Below, one piece after another: positions 19,658 to 29,283 of a stretch of DNA of 64,000 nucleotides. Location of the stretch: assembly GCA_022827625.1 (NCBI GenBank), contig JAJEIE010000026.1:1-64000 (forward strand), read 5' to 3'. Positions within the stretch are counted from its first letter, which is position 1. Each line of letters starts with the position of its first letter. Source of the stretch: Candidatus Poribacteria bacterium. Its GTDB lineage: Bacteria > Poribacteria > WGA-4E > WGA-3G. The notes beneath the pieces were generated by a model, which saw nothing but the letters and a program-made list of their open reading frames with translations, was not told the origin of the DNA and did no database searches. A program made the position numbers and the translations under genes.

Positions 19658-19670
19658 AATCAATGCAGGC

Positions 19671-19808
19671 TACACAAACTAACAGTTTGTGGTACAACAC
19701 CTAAGAACATTTTTATGGTAAAATCACTAATTAAGCGTGCGCTAAATTGTTTGCACGATTGGAGAACCTCGCAAGTTACACAAACTAACAGTTTGTGGTA
19801 CAACACCT
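19671..19808. repeat. 32-bp direct repeat pair, second copy inside a gene
   Basis: The 32-base unit beginning tacacaaactaacag and ending tacaacacct occurs at 19671-19702 and 19777-19808. It contains the palindrome acaaact/agtttgt. The first copy lies just before the start codon of the membrane protein and the second lies within its first 32 codons. Looser relatives are at 9747-9774 and 31111-31131. Confidence 0.9.
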
Positions 19809-20545
19809 TAGTTTGCTTTGTGACGGCAAGTTTTTTGCTCTGGGCGATCTATCGGTTATTGGTGCAGGCGAAACTCGCGTTACCAGTGGATTGTTTCTTC
19901 ATGGCACAAGCATGTGTTGTGTTTTTAGTTGCGCCTTACCTTGCTGCGAGTCGTTTTCTGGGTGGGTATTTTGGATCGCTATCTACGCGTTCTACTGTAT
20001 CGCTACTCAGACTCAGCCGTATCTCTTTTGGAGGGCAGCTACTGCGGGTGCTTCTCATAAGTCAGGTGTCTCTGTTATGCTGGGTTCTTTTATCGACTGC
20101 TATTGCTTTCTTTTTGACGAGTATTCCTTTTCTGAAGATATTACAGATGTTCACGATATTGGTGGTTTATAGCCTATCGGCGGGTGCAGTCGGCTTGTGG
20201 GGGGCACGGGTTTTCAAGGACGCACTTTTTGGGACGGAATGCGCCTATCTGCTATGGTGTGTGTTAATAGGTGGCGTGTTTTTATTAGCACCGCTGGATC
20301 GGTACGTGGATAATATTCAACCTGTGATTTCACCCGTGCTTCATATCAATCCGCTTATTGCTGTCTGCTATATCTTTGAGATAGATCCTTTTAGATCGCC
20401 GTTCGTTTATAAGCTGACACCCGTCGGGTCGTATCATGTCCCATATACGCCTTGGTATCTTGTGGGTTTCTGGCAACTTCTGATAGGTATTTGCTGTTTT
20501 TTCGGGGTATGGCGAATATCGAATCCGTATAGGCACATTTTGTGA
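19715..20545 (+). CDS. multi-pass membrane protein, function unknown
   Basis: A 276-residue integral membrane protein with about six hydrophobic segments, starting near residues 33-55, 62-80, 108-135, 140-165, 175-195 and 245-265. The layout resembles the permease subunit of ABC-2 type exporters, but no diagnostic motif is present and no ATPase gene is adjacent. Residues about 21-32 (VTQTNSLWYNTL) are encoded by the second copy of the 32-bp repeat, so the native start may lie after it. The gene overlaps nothing and precedes the phosphosugar mutase by 24 bases. Confidence 0.65.
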   Translation: MVKSLIKRALNCLHDWRTSQVTQTNSLWYNTLVCFVTASFLLWAIYRLLVQAKLALPVDCFFMAQACVVFLVAPYLAASRFLGGYFGSLSTRSTVSLLRLSRISFGGQLLRVLLISQVSLLCWVLLSTAIAFFLTSIPFLKILQMFTILVVYSLSAGAVGLWGARVFKDALFGTECAYLLWCVLIGGVFLLAPLDRYVDNIQPVISPVLHINPLIAVCYIFEIDPFRSPFVYKLTPVGSYHVPYTPWYLVGFWQLLIGICCFFGVWRISNPYRHIL

Positions 20546-20569
20546 TGTGCTTCCTGCCGAGAGGATTTC

Positions 20570-21970
20570 ATGGCTATAACAGAAAAACCGATTATTAGTG
20601 TTTCAGGTGTCCGAGGTGAGATAGGGGTCTCGCTTGATGTCAGCGTCATTACGCGTTTCGCGATGGCTTTTGGCACCTTTGTTGGTGGTAGGACAGTGGT
20701 CGTTGGGCGAGATTCTCGCACCTCCAGTCCAACGGTCCGACACGCTGTCCTTGCTGGACTTTTTGCCACCGGATGTCACGTCATAGATGTCGGTCTCTGT
20801 CCGACACCGACGATCCTCTTAATCGCAAAGGCGTTGCATGCACAGGGGAGTATTACCGTCACGGCGAGCCACAATCCGGTCGCTTGGAATGGAATTGAAT
20901 TTGCCGCTGCATCCGGGAGTCTCTTGACACAAGCGGAACGGGATGAATTGATGCGAATTTATGAAACAGAGGATTTTGCACTCGCGCCTTGGAACGAACA
21001 AGGGACCCTTGAGACCTACGATGAGGCAATAGCGTATCATCTGGAGCGGGTTCGGCATGCTCGGTGGCTCGCACCAGATTCGATTCGGAAAGCCGGTCTA
21101 AAGGTTGTACTTGATTGCGGAAACGGTGCCGGAAGCGTCATCAGTCCGTCCTTATTAAGAAAACTGGGTTGTCGGATTGTTGAACTTAATTGTGTCGCCG
21201 ATGGGCACTTTCGTCGTTCTGCTGAACCTACACCTGAGGCGTTGGATGAACTTTGTGAAACAGTTCGGGCTTCTAAAGCAGATATTGGCTTCGCGCATGA
21301 CGGCGATGCGGATCGGCTTGTGCTTGTTACAGATCAGGGGATTCCGCTGAATGGTGAGTGGACACTTGCGCTTGTCGCCGATTTCATCCTCGGTAAAACC
21401 AAAGGCGATGTAGTGGCTACGGTATCTACGAGTCGAATGTTAGACGATATTGCCGCAAAGCACGGTGTCAGACTTCACCGTACGAAAGTTGGCGTGGGTT
21501 GGGTGGTTGAGAAGATGCGCGAGGTTAACGCAGCTATCGGTGGCGAAGGCACGGGTGGCGTTGTTTATCCGGATATCCACTGGACAACAGACGGTATCGC
21601 CTCTATTGCTGCCATCACTCAATACCTTGCTGAGTCTGGTAGCACCGTCACGCAGCTCGTCGAAAACATGCCGCAATATCAAATGTGTCGAAAAAAATTG
21701 GAGATTCCGTCCCAAGAACTTGCATCACGTCTTATCGAACGTGCCTTGAAAGTTTATGAAGAGGCGTCTGCTATAGGAAAAGAACCGCTTCTCGAGTTAA
21801 CGGACGGGGTCAAGCGCGTCTGGGACGATCGGTGGGTGAACATTCGTCCTTCTGGTACAGAACCTGTAATTCGGGTTTTCAGTGAGGCACCGACTTTGGC
21901 GGAAGCGGCGCGATTGTGTGACGAAACGCTTGAAACCTTGACTGTGTTAATGAAACAGATGTCGTGTTAA
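20570..21970 (+). CDS. glmM: phosphosugar mutase, GlmM-like
   Basis: Alpha-D-phosphohexomutase of 466 residues. GlmM converts glucosamine-6-phosphate to glucosamine-1-phosphate for peptidoglycan and lipopolysaccharide precursors; archaeal-type phosphoglucomutases look similar. The phosphoserine loop TASHNP has S100, the metal loop DGDADR has D244, D246 and D248, the sugar loop is GEGTGGV, and the phosphate loop is RPSGTEPVIRVFSEA. A GAGAGGA ribosome site precedes ATG. It may be co-transcribed with the membrane protein. A role in cell-wall synthesis would fit yvcK downstream. Confidence 0.85.
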   Translation: MAITEKPIISVSGVRGEIGVSLDVSVITRFAMAFGTFVGGRTVVVGRDSRTSSPTVRHAVLAGLFATGCHVIDVGLCPTPTILLIAKALHAQGSITVTASHNPVAWNGIEFAAASGSLLTQAERDELMRIYETEDFALAPWNEQGTLETYDEAIAYHLERVRHARWLAPDSIRKAGLKVVLDCGNGAGSVISPSLLRKLGCRIVELNCVADGHFRRSAEPTPEALDELCETVRASKADIGFAHDGDADRLVLVTDQGIPLNGEWTLALVADFILGKTKGDVVATVSTSRMLDDIAAKHGVRLHRTKVGVGWVVEKMREVNAAIGGEGTGGVVYPDIHWTTDGIASIAAITQYLAESGSTVTQLVENMPQYQMCRKKLEIPSQELASRLIERALKVYEEASAIGKEPLLELTDGVKRVWDDRWVNIRPSGTEPVIRVFSEAPTLAEAARLCDETLETLTVLMKQMSC

Positions 21971-22049
21971 CTGCGTTATTTATTGTACTGCATTGTGGAA
22001 CGATGACCAGATTTATAGTGGATTCTACAATTAGCTTTACATCTGAACT

Positions 22050-22076
22050 GTAGGAGGGAACTCCGATTCCCGACTC
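22050..22076. repeat. inverted relative of the 27-bp repeat at 14876
   Basis: Begins gtaggaggga and ends cccgactc, the reverse complement of the ends of the unit at 14876-14902 and 14928-14954, with a different middle. Confidence 0.6.
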
Positions 22077-22173
22077 ACAGCGGTTGGGTCGCGATTCGGA
22101 GAGTGCTTCTACAGAATATATGTAAACTTATTTACATCATTTACTATAATAGTTTAAAAATTTTGGAGAGATT

Positions 22174-23418
22174 ATGGCTTTGAAACTTGCCTGCATCGGT
22201 GGTGGAAGTGGTTTATCCGCCCTACTGAGTGGCATTAAACACTATGCTGATCTTGAGAAAGGTAAAGATAGTATTATTGATTTGGATAGTTTAGCGGCAA
22301 TCGTTACTGTCTCTGATGATGGCGGCAGTTCAGGGCGACTTGTTGAAGAGTTTGATATGCTACCGCCGGGCGATATTCGTAGACTGCTCTTCACCTTATC
22401 TGATGCTGATGAACTCGCAGGACTTTTTGAATATCGCTTTTCGAGCAATGGCGAACTCGGTGGACATACCGTTGGGAATCTTTTGCTAACGGCGTTAACA
22501 GAGAAATTTGAGGGTAATTTTCCGAAGGCGATTCAAGCCGCATCCAGACTCCTCTCCGTTCGCGGACAGATTATCCCTGTTACATTGGATTATACCGTTT
22601 TATGTGCAGAGCTCGCAGATGGAGCGGTTGTCCGCGGCGAATCCACGATACCCATCAGAGAAAATCGTGAACCTATTAAGCGCGTTTTTTTTGAACAGCG
22701 CGAAAATGGAAAAACGCATCATTCTCCCGATGAAATCTATGAGTGTCAGGCGCATGAAGGGGCTATAGAGGCACTGATTAACGCTGACGTGATTCTCATC
22801 GGTCCCGGGAGCCTTTATACCAGCATTATGCCGAATCTGGTTATTAAAGGAGTTGTCGAAACGATTCAACGCTCAGACGCTATTAAAATCTACGTCTGTA
22901 ACGTCATGACGCAGCCGGGTGAAACCGATGGCTACGCCGTTACGGATCATGTCAACGCTATCTGGGACCATGCGAAAATTCCGATAGACTATGTCGTGGT
23001 TAACGACCAACCCGCTCCAACGGAGATCATGCAAGAATATGTCCGCAAAGAATTGGTGTCGCAGTTGACTCGGATTCGATCGCTTGCTGAGGAAGGACTT
23101 TCGATGCTCTATGAAGATACCCAACATCTGATGGAGTCCCTGAACTTAGCAAAAGATATTTCATTGCTGTCGGTTGAAACAATGCAGTTGGCGGATGCTT
23201 CAAAAGTGCAGGTTTCTTACAATGCTGAGCAGGAGAATCTTGAGGAGGAGGGAATCTGTGTGATTGAAGCGGACCTCATTCGGGACATGGTGGTCACTGA
23301 GTTTGGGACATGGCTCGGTGGTGTTCAAATGAACGTTATCCGTCACGATCCCGAAAAACTGGTCCGCTCTCTTGTTAAGATCTTTAGGAGTCACCCAAAA
23401 CTCCAGGAGGCGGTCTGA
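22174..23418 (+). CDS. yvcK: YvcK/CofD-family gluconeogenesis factor
   Basis: A 414-residue protein of the YvcK group within the CofD (2-phospho-lactate transferase) superfamily. YvcK proteins bind UDP-sugars and are needed for growth on gluconeogenic carbon and for cell-wall shape. The signature is intact: CIGGGSGLSALLSG at the N-terminus, TVSDDGGSSGRL, PPGDIRRLL and GPGSLYTSI...NVMTQPGET. A GGAGAG ribosome site is 5-6 bases before ATG, and a TATAAT box lies at 22145-22150 with a weak -35. The protein is longer than the common form (about 320 residues), with an extra C-terminal helical part. Confidence 0.9.
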   Translation: MALKLACIGGGSGLSALLSGIKHYADLEKGKDSIIDLDSLAAIVTVSDDGGSSGRLVEEFDMLPPGDIRRLLFTLSDADELAGLFEYRFSSNGELGGHTVGNLLLTALTEKFEGNFPKAIQAASRLLSVRGQIIPVTLDYTVLCAELADGAVVRGESTIPIRENREPIKRVFFEQRENGKTHHSPDEIYECQAHEGAIEALINADVILIGPGSLYTSIMPNLVIKGVVETIQRSDAIKIYVCNVMTQPGETDGYAVTDHVNAIWDHAKIPIDYVVVNDQPAPTEIMQEYVRKELVSQLTRIRSLAEEGLSMLYEDTQHLMESLNLAKDISLLSVETMQLADASKVQVSYNAEQENLEEEGICVIEADLIRDMVVTEFGTWLGGVQMNVIRHDPEKLVRSLVKIFRSHPKLQEAV

Positions 23419-23438
23419 GACAATTCGTAACCTTCAAG

Positions 23439-23630
23439 TCAGCGTTGTTGCTGCTTAGAAGGGGTGGTGTCTTCAGCAATCTGTGAGGCGAATGTATCAC
23501 AAATCTGGGATAAATTGTCAATGAAAAGTTCCCAGCGTAATTCGTCTCGACGTGCTTTTGCTATTGCCAGACATAGTGCCGTTTCGTAGAAAGATAAATG
23601 ATTTTTCTTGCGAACATCAGTGGATTTCAT
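23439..23630 (-). CDS. possible small hypothetical protein
   Basis: A 63-residue reading frame with a mostly helical, charged sequence and a weak AAAGGGA ribosome site about 8 bases before ATG. I recognise no family. It lies in an otherwise gene-free stretch convergent with yvcK. Confidence 0.35.
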   Translation of the reverse strand: MKSTDVRKKNHLSFYETALCLAIAKARRDELRWELFIDNLSQICDTFASQIAEDTTPSKQQQR

Positions 23631-23779
23631 GGCTTTATCCCTTTCTAAAGAATGATAAATTATCTAAAATAGATATAGATTCCAACAAACGTAACGTTTA
23701 AACGAACATTTTCGGAAAAGGTTACATTTTTTTATAGGACAATTTTAACTTCGTAACCACGTGGGCAGCGCATCTTTCG

Positions 23780-23804
23780 GAACCTTATTATAAGGTTCTT
23801 TTTT
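23780..23804 (+). terminator. rho-independent terminator
   Basis: gaacctta (23780-23787), loop tta, taaggttc (23791-23798), then T6 and a further T-run. It is oriented to stop plus-strand transcripts, presumably read-through from yvcK about 360 bases upstream, before the glnS promoter. Confidence 0.7.
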
Positions 23805-23930
23805 ATTTTTTTTGCCGTGGGTTAAACGTAACTTTGATGAAAAAAGAAAACGCTTTCTACCTATTAGATACAATTAGAAGCCAAAAAGGTTGCATAATTT
23901 TTCAAAGAAGTGGAAATGGTCAATGGAATC

Positions 23931-23959
23931 TTGACTTTATTCTCTTTTGAAAGTATAAT
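23931..23959 (+). promoter_or_regulatory. sigma70-type promoter for glnS-gltX
   Basis: TTGACT at 23931-23936 and TATAAT at 23954-23959 with a 17-base spacer. The predicted leader is about 93 bases long and contains a small accgctttt/gagagcg-type hairpin. Confidence 0.75.
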
Positions 23960-24058
23960 ATATTTAACCGGATGTTCCACCCTCTATAAGACTACCGCTT
24001 TTGAGAGCGAAAGTTTCTCTAATACGCCCAAAATAGGATATGTTGCATGGTATAAAAT

Positions 24059-25774
24059 ATGAAACATTCAGATTCCCATTTAAAAGAAGACGCTCACAAA
24101 TCTTCTGACACAAATTTTATCCGCCAAGAGATTGACAAGGACCTCGAAACAAACAGATACGACGGTAGAGTCCATACCCGATTCCCACCAGAACCGAGCG
24201 GTTACCTCCATATCGGGCATGCCAAAGCTATCTGTATTAGTTTCGGTATCGCCGAAGATTACGGTGGACTTTACAATTTGCGGTTTGACGACAGCAATCC
24301 TATCACGGAAGAGAGTGAATACGTAGACGCGATTAAACGGGATGTACGCTGGCTTGGATTTGATTGGAAGGACCGAGAGTATCACGCTTCAGACTATTTT
24401 GAGACCCTCTGTGAGTATGCTGTCAAACTCATAGAGAAAGGAAAGGCTTACGTCTGCGATTTAACACCAGACGAGACGCGCGCCTATCGTGGTACCTTAG
24501 TCAAACCCGGCAAAGATAGTCCCTACCGAAACCGGTCGATTGAAGAGAACCTGGAGTTGTTCCGTAAGATGCGGGAGGGTGAGTTCCCTGACGGTTTCTG
24601 CACGCTTCGGGCAAAGATTGATATGACGAGTCCTAACCTGAATATGCGGGATCCGGTGATGTATCGTATCCTTCGTGCACATCACCACCGACGTGGTGAC
24701 AAGTGGTGTATCTATCCTACCTACGATTTCACGCATGGACAGTCTGATTCGATTGAAGGTATAACGCACTCGCTCTGTGACGTTCAGTTTGAGGATCATC
24801 GTCCGCTCTACGACTGGTTTTTAGAATCCTTGGAGATTTATCAGCCTCGACAGATTGAGTTCGCACGGCTGAACCTGACGTATACCGTGTTAGGCAAGCG
24901 GAATCTCAGGGTCCTCGTCGAGGAAGGGCACGTCAACGGTTGGGACGATCCGAGATTGCCGACACTTTCTGGGATGCGCCGTCGTGGGTATACGCCTGAA
25001 TCTATCCGAGATTTTTGCAGCCGCATCGGCGTTTCAAAAGCCGATAACCTTATTGAGATGGCGCAGCTGGAGTATTCTATTCGGAACGACTTGAATCAGC
25101 GCGCCCCGCGCGTCATGGCTGTTCTCAATCCGGTTAAGGTGGTTATTGATAACTACCCGGAGGGACAGGTCGAAATGCTTGAGGCTGAGAATAATCCCGA
25201 AGATGCGCGTGCGGGGACACGCGAAATCCCGTTCTCACGGGAGATTTACATTGAACGGGAAGATTTTATGGAGGATCCACCGCGGAAGTTCTTTAGGTTA
25301 GCACCGGGACGAGAAGTCCGGCTTAAACACGCGTATTATATCCAGTGTGAACGGATCGTCAAAGATGAAAACACGGGTGAAATCGTTGAGATTCACTGCA
25401 CTTATGATCCAGAAACACGTGGTGGCTGGTCCGAGGATGGACGCAGGGTCCGAGGGACATTGCATTGGGTTTCTGCCGAACATGCTGTGGATGCGGAGGT
25501 CCGTCTCTACGATTCACTCTTTACGGAGCGTGAACCTGAGAACGCTGCAGGAGATGCTGACTGGATACAGTTTCTCAATCCGAACTCCTTGGAGGTTCTG
25601 CCCAGCTGCAAGGTTGAACCGAGTCTCGTTGACGCACCACCCGAAAACCGGTATCAGTTTCTGCGGATGGGTTATTTTTGCGTGGATCCAGATACAACGT
25701 CAGAGAAATTGGTATTCAATCGCACAGTACCGCTAAGGGATAGCTGGGCGAAGATTCAGAGAGGGCAGAAATGA
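24059..25774 (+). CDS. glnS: glutaminyl-tRNA synthetase
   Basis: Class I synthetase charging tRNA-Gln with glutamine, 571 residues. The HIGH region reads [17 protein letters not shown], the typical GlnRS form. The KMSK loop is changed to TVLGKRNL (E. coli has TVMSKRKL), followed by the conserved [21 protein letters not shown]. The C-terminal beta-barrel anticodon domain is complete. The stop overlaps the start of gltX by four bases (ATGA), so the two are translationally coupled. Confidence 0.97.
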   Translation: MKHSDSHLKEDAHKSSDTNFIRQEIDKDLETNRYDGRVHTRFPPEPSGYLHIGHAKAICISFGIAEDYGGLYNLRFDDSNPITEESEYVDAIKRDVRWLGFDWKDREYHASDYFETLCEYAVKLIEKGKAYVCDLTPDETRAYRGTLVKPGKDSPYRNRSIEENLELFRKMREGEFPDGFCTLRAKIDMTSPNLNMRDPVMYRILRAHHHRRGDKWCIYPTYDFTHGQSDSIEGITHSLCDVQFEDHRPLYDWFLESLEIYQPRQIEFARLNLTYTVLGKRNLRVLVEEGHVNGWDDPRLPTLSGMRRRGYTPESIRDFCSRIGVSKADNLIEMAQLEYSIRNDLNQRAPRVMAVLNPVKVVIDNYPEGQVEMLEAENNPEDARAGTREIPFSREIYIEREDFMEDPPRKFFRLAPGREVRLKHAYYIQCERIVKDENTGEIVEIHCTYDPETRGGWSEDGRRVRGTLHWVSAEHAVDAEVRLYDSLFTEREPENAAGDADWIQFLNPNSLEVLPSCKVEPSLVDAPPENRYQFLRMGYFCVDPDTTSEKLVFNRTVPLRDSWAKIQRGQK

Positions 25775-27249
25775 ACGACACACCAAGCGGGACAACGACT
25801 TCCGCTGTAAACGATCAGATCCGGGTTCGGATGGCACCATCACCCACCGGCTACTTACACATCGGCGGGGCACGAACGGCGCTATTCAATTGGTTATTTG
25901 CCAAACATCACAACGGCACGTTTATCCTCCGTATTGATGATACGGATATGGCGCGTTCAACTGATGAATCCATGCACGAGATTTACGAGGCGTTGAAGTG
26001 GTTGGGCATCGATTGGAACGAGCACTATGTTCAGTCGGAGCGGAGAAGTGTCTATGACGGATATGTTCAACGCTTGCTTGAGAGTGGCAATGCATATCAC
26101 TGTTATTGCACACCTGAAGAATTGGAGGCGATCCGTACGCAAGCACGTGCCGATAAGCAGCCCCGTTCCTACGATGGTAGGTGTCAACATCTGACATCGG
26201 AAGCTGTCCAACGTTTTGTCGCTGAAGGCAGGAAGCCGACCGTGCGTATAAAGATGCCTGACAGACCTATTCGTGTTGACGACATCGTTCTCGGTTCACG
26301 GAATATTGATCCCACTACCCTCGAAGATGAGGTGATTGTCCGTTCAAACGGGATGCCGAACTACAATCTCACCTCAATTATCGACGATGCCGAAATGCGG
26401 ATAACGCACGTCATTCGGGGAACGGAGCATCTCAACAACACACCGAAACAGATTGCGATTGCGAATGCTCTCGGTTTAAAGGTGCCGCAGTTTGCGCATA
26501 TTCCGCTGGTGCTTGATAGCAGTGGTAGGAAGATGAGCAAACGGCATCACGGCGACCTTGTCGCTGTTAACCGCTACCGCGAGCAAGGGTATCTGCCTGA
26601 AGCGATGTTGAACTTTGTTGTTCGACTCGGTTGGTCGTATGATGATAAACAGGAGATCTTCTCTGTTGATGAACTCATAGAGAAATTCGACCTTGCGCGA
26701 ATTGGCAAGAGTGGCAGTGTCTTTGATATTAAGAAACTGGAGTGGCTCAACTCCCACTATATTAATCAACGCAGTGTTCCAGCACGGACGGATGCGGTGA
26801 TTCCATTCTGGCAGAAAGAAGGGTTACTCAATTCGACAGAAGATCGCAATTGGCTGGAAGGTATTGTGGCAGCGGTGGGTGAACGTCTCACAACTCTGCA
26901 AGATATTGTCCCACAGACCCGTTATTTCTTTACCGATGAATTTGAATACGACCCGAAAGCCGTTAAGAAATGGTGGGGAAACTCTGAGGAGAAGCGGCAG
27001 AAAACGACTGAGATTCTGACGCATATTTCACAGATTTTGGAGAAGATTCCTCAATTTGACATAGAGACTATTGAGGCGGCTATTTGGAAGTACACGGATG
27101 AGAACAACATCAAACGCGTCGCGGCAATGCAAGCGTTGCGAATCGCACTGACTGGGGCATCGTTTGGACCGAGTCTCTTTGATATTGTTGTCCTGCTCGG
27201 TAAAGACGAAGTTTTAAAGCGGATTCCGAAGGCAATAGACCATCTCTAA
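25771..27249 (+). CDS. gltX: glutamyl-tRNA synthetase
   Basis: Class I synthetase charging tRNA-Glu, 492 residues, normal length. The N-terminal [21 protein letters not shown] is the HIGH motif and KMSKRHH is the second signature. A C-terminal helical anticodon-binding domain follows. It overlaps glnS by 4 bases. With a dedicated GlnRS next door, this enzyme is probably discriminating for tRNA-Glu (inference). The toxin gene follows after only 9 bases, so a shared transcript is likely. Confidence 0.97.
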   Translation: MNDTPSGTTTSAVNDQIRVRMAPSPTGYLHIGGARTALFNWLFAKHHNGTFILRIDDTDMARSTDESMHEIYEALKWLGIDWNEHYVQSERRSVYDGYVQRLLESGNAYHCYCTPEELEAIRTQARADKQPRSYDGRCQHLTSEAVQRFVAEGRKPTVRIKMPDRPIRVDDIVLGSRNIDPTTLEDEVIVRSNGMPNYNLTSIIDDAEMRITHVIRGTEHLNNTPKQIAIANALGLKVPQFAHIPLVLDSSGRKMSKRHHGDLVAVNRYREQGYLPEAMLNFVVRLGWSYDDKQEIFSVDELIEKFDLARIGKSGSVFDIKKLEWLNSHYINQRSVPARTDAVIPFWQKEGLLNSTEDRNWLEGIVAAVGERLTTLQDIVPQTRYFFTDEFEYDPKAVKKWWGNSEEKRQKTTEILTHISQILEKIPQFDIETIEAAIWKYTDENNIKRVAAMQALRIALTGASFGPSLFDIVVLLGKDEVLKRIPKAIDHL

Positions 27250-27258
27250 AAATCTACG

Positions 27259-27546
27259 ATGGAAATTATTAGGCGAGACCATCTCGTTGAATTTGCACAG
27301 AAACATCCAAATACACGGCCATCGCTTAACCGTTGGTATGATTTGATGCGAGAAAGAAGTTTTCGCTCGTTTACAGAATTGCGTTCTACATTTCCCCATG
27401 TTTCCCGGGTGGGAAAACTCACAATCTTCAATATTGCTGGTAACAACGTACGCCTCATTGCTTCTATGAGGTATAATGAAGATAGAGTCTACATTCGAGA
27501 TATACTAACGCATGCAGAGTATGATAAAGGAAGGTGGAAGGAGTAA
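27259..27546 (+). CDS. HigB-family mRNA interferase toxin
   Basis: A 95-residue protein of the HigB (RelE superfamily) toxin family, which cleaves mRNA on the ribosome. Typical features are RPSLNRWYDLMRERSFRSFTELRSTFP, then VGKLTIFNIAGNNVRLIASMRYNEDRVYIRDILTHAEYDKGRWK, which is the family core with the C-terminal YDK(G)xWK ending. There is no ribosome site; translation probably depends on gltX 9 bases upstream. The order toxin then antitoxin is normal for hig loci. Confidence 0.88.
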   Translation: MEIIRRDHLVEFAQKHPNTRPSLNRWYDLMRERSFRSFTELRSTFPHVSRVGKLTIFNIAGNNVRLIASMRYNEDRVYIRDILTHAEYDKGRWKE

Positions 27547-27549
27547 ACT

Positions 27550-27864
27550 ATGGTTCCCAAAACAGAAAATGCCCTGAATGTATCTGCAATTGACGCACCT
27601 GTTTCCTTTCAACCGCGAGGCAAGTGCAAATTGCAACCATCTGTTGAGGCATTATGCAACCTAATTGATATTCTGAGCCAAAGCGAGATGTATATACCTG
27701 TTTTATTAACCGAAATCGAATATCGGGAGCTTGCAGCACGGTTAGATGATTTACTGGATATAGTAGGGGAGGAAAATCATACCTTGGCTCCCTTACTGCA
27801 TTTCGTTGGTACGCTAATTAAGAATTATGAAGATGAATACGTCCCGGAACTCACAGAAATTTAG
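27550..27864 (+). CDS. HigA-like antitoxin lacking the helix-turn-helix domain
   Basis: A 104-residue protein directly after the toxin (3-base gap) with an AAGGAG ribosome site. The C-terminal half (LLTEIEYRELAARLDDLLDIVG, then HFVGTLIKNYEDEYVPE) matches the N-terminal part of HigA antitoxins that normally precedes an HTH domain; here the protein ends where the HTH would begin. The N-terminal half is unfamiliar. It could be a neutralising but non-DNA-binding antitoxin, or one that lost its HTH. Confidence 0.6.
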   Translation: MVPKTENALNVSAIDAPVSFQPRGKCKLQPSVEALCNLIDILSQSEMYIPVLLTEIEYRELAARLDDLLDIVGEENHTLAPLLHFVGTLIKNYEDEYVPELTEI

Positions 27865-27933
27865 GGGTTTTTACGATAAATTCTTAATCTTCATCACATC
27901 CGCCAGTGGAAATCCACCGCAAGGAGGTTACCC

Positions 27934-29223
27934 ATGGCAGCAAAACTCGCTATATCTGGTGGCAAGAAAACTGTTCCCGATGGATTCATTCAACCGTGGC
28001 CACAGGTTACCCAATCCGACAGAGACGCGATTGCCGAAGTGATCGCCTCTGAAAAGATTACCGAGCAGCAGCGCGTTCAATCCGAAGGACTCGCCAACGA
28101 ATGGGCGGACTACATGGGGGTCGAGTATTGCATCCCCGTCAACAGCGGAACCGCTGCCTTACATCTCTGTGTCGCAGGGGTCGGCATCGAACCGGGGGAC
28201 GAGGTCATCATTCCCGCCTTCACTTTCTGGGCAACGGCAGCCGCTGTCCTCCATCACAATGCTATCCCTGTCTTTGTTGATATTGACCCGGTAACCTACT
28301 GTATTGATCCCAGCGCGATTGCAGCGAAAATTACTGAGAGAACGCGTGCGATTCTGCCGGTTCACATTCACGGTATGCCTGCCGATATGGACCCGATTCT
28401 GGAGATCGCAAAGAAACACAATCTGAAAGTCATTGAGGACGTTGCACAGGCGCATGGGGCACGCTATAAAGGCAAACTGTGTGGTGCTTTTGGTGATGCC
28501 GCGGGTTATAGCACACAAGCCTCGAAGACGTTGAGTAGCGGTTGCCAAGGCGGTTTGTTCACGACGAATGATGAACAAATTCACAAGCGTGCAGCGTTGT
28601 TGCAGTATTTTGGAGAAATCGTTGTGCCGGGTCAGGAGAGAGAAGAGCAGGAATACAATGCTTATGGACTCGGGTGGATGTATCGTGGGGATATGTTCAG
28701 CCAAGCACTCATTCGTAGCCAACTCAAGCGACTTGATGCAAACAACGGGTTGCGCGTCGAAAATTGTCAGTATCTCACAAAACACCTAAGTAAACTTGAC
28801 GGCATCGAAACGCCTGTTACGCCAGAAGGGTGTGAACCTGTTTATTACAACTACGTTGTCGGGTTTGATCCAGCGGCGTTGGGATTGGACATCTCCCCGC
28901 GCACAATGCGTGAGAAGGTGCAAGCAGCACTACGCGCCGAGGGTGTACCGACGGGACAGTGGCAACGCCTCCCTGTGCCATCTCAAGAGATTTTTCAGAA
29001 CCAAATCGGTTACGGCACTGGGTGTCCGTGGCGATGCAATAATTCGACGGTAGAATATAAGACTGAGGACTATCCGCAAGCCGTTGAATTTATCGATTCT
29101 CACTGTTATATCTTCGATGTCAACCCACCGAACGACTCTGAGTTGATGTCCTATTATGTTGAGGCGTTCCATAAGGTAATGGATCAATTGGGTGCTGTGC
29201 TTGAAGTGCCAGAGACCGCCTAA
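27934..29223 (+). CDS. DegT/DnrJ/EryC1/StrS-family aminotransferase
   Basis: PLP-dependent aminotransferase of 429 residues, in the family that makes amino sugars and aminated natural products. The N-terminal GGKKTVPDGFIQPWPQVTQSD, the NSGTAALHL phosphate-binding loop, the EDVAQAHGARYKGKLCGAFGDAAGYS stretch and the PLP lysine K198 in QASKTLSSG are all present. AAGGAGG at 27921-27927 gives an excellent ribosome site. No sugar-nucleotide genes are adjacent, so the substrate cannot be inferred. Confidence 0.92.
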   Translation: MAAKLAISGGKKTVPDGFIQPWPQVTQSDRDAIAEVIASEKITEQQRVQSEGLANEWADYMGVEYCIPVNSGTAALHLCVAGVGIEPGDEVIIPAFTFWATAAAVLHHNAIPVFVDIDPVTYCIDPSAIAAKITERTRAILPVHIHGMPADMDPILEIAKKHNLKVIEDVAQAHGARYKGKLCGAFGDAAGYSTQASKTLSSGCQGGLFTTNDEQIHKRAALLQYFGEIVVPGQEREEQEYNAYGLGWMYRGDMFSQALIRSQLKRLDANNGLRVENCQYLTKHLSKLDGIETPVTPEGCEPVYYNYVVGFDPAALGLDISPRTMREKVQAALRAEGVPTGQWQRLPVPSQEIFQNQIGYGTGCPWRCNNSTVEYKTEDYPQAVEFIDSHCYIFDVNPPNDSELMSYYVEAFHKVMDQLGAVLEVPETA

Positions 29224-29235
29224 TTAAAAACGGTA

Positions 29236-29257
29236 GGCGAGGTTTCCTAACCTCGCC
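29236..29257. repeat. GGCGAGGTT hairpin repeat
   Basis: A 9-bp perfect stem (ggcgaggtt 29236-29244, aacctcgcc 29249-29257). A closely similar hairpin (ggcgaggtt...aacctcgcc) is at about 36671-36692. The two copies flank the restriction-modification region on its two sides. There is no T-tract, so neither looks like a classical terminator. Confidence 0.75.
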
Positions 29258-29283
29258 GATTATCAGACTCACGTTATATCTAT

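Larger units (their letters stand above)
23631..24058. other. intergenic region with terminator and glnS promoter
   Basis: AT-rich and gene-free. It holds a perfect palindrome cgtttaaacg at 23695-23704 inside a caaacgtaacgtttaaacg context, with a partial repeat taaacgtaac near 23824; this could be an operator but no regulator is nearby. It also holds the terminator at 23780 and the promoter at 23931, annotated separately. Confidence 0.5.
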
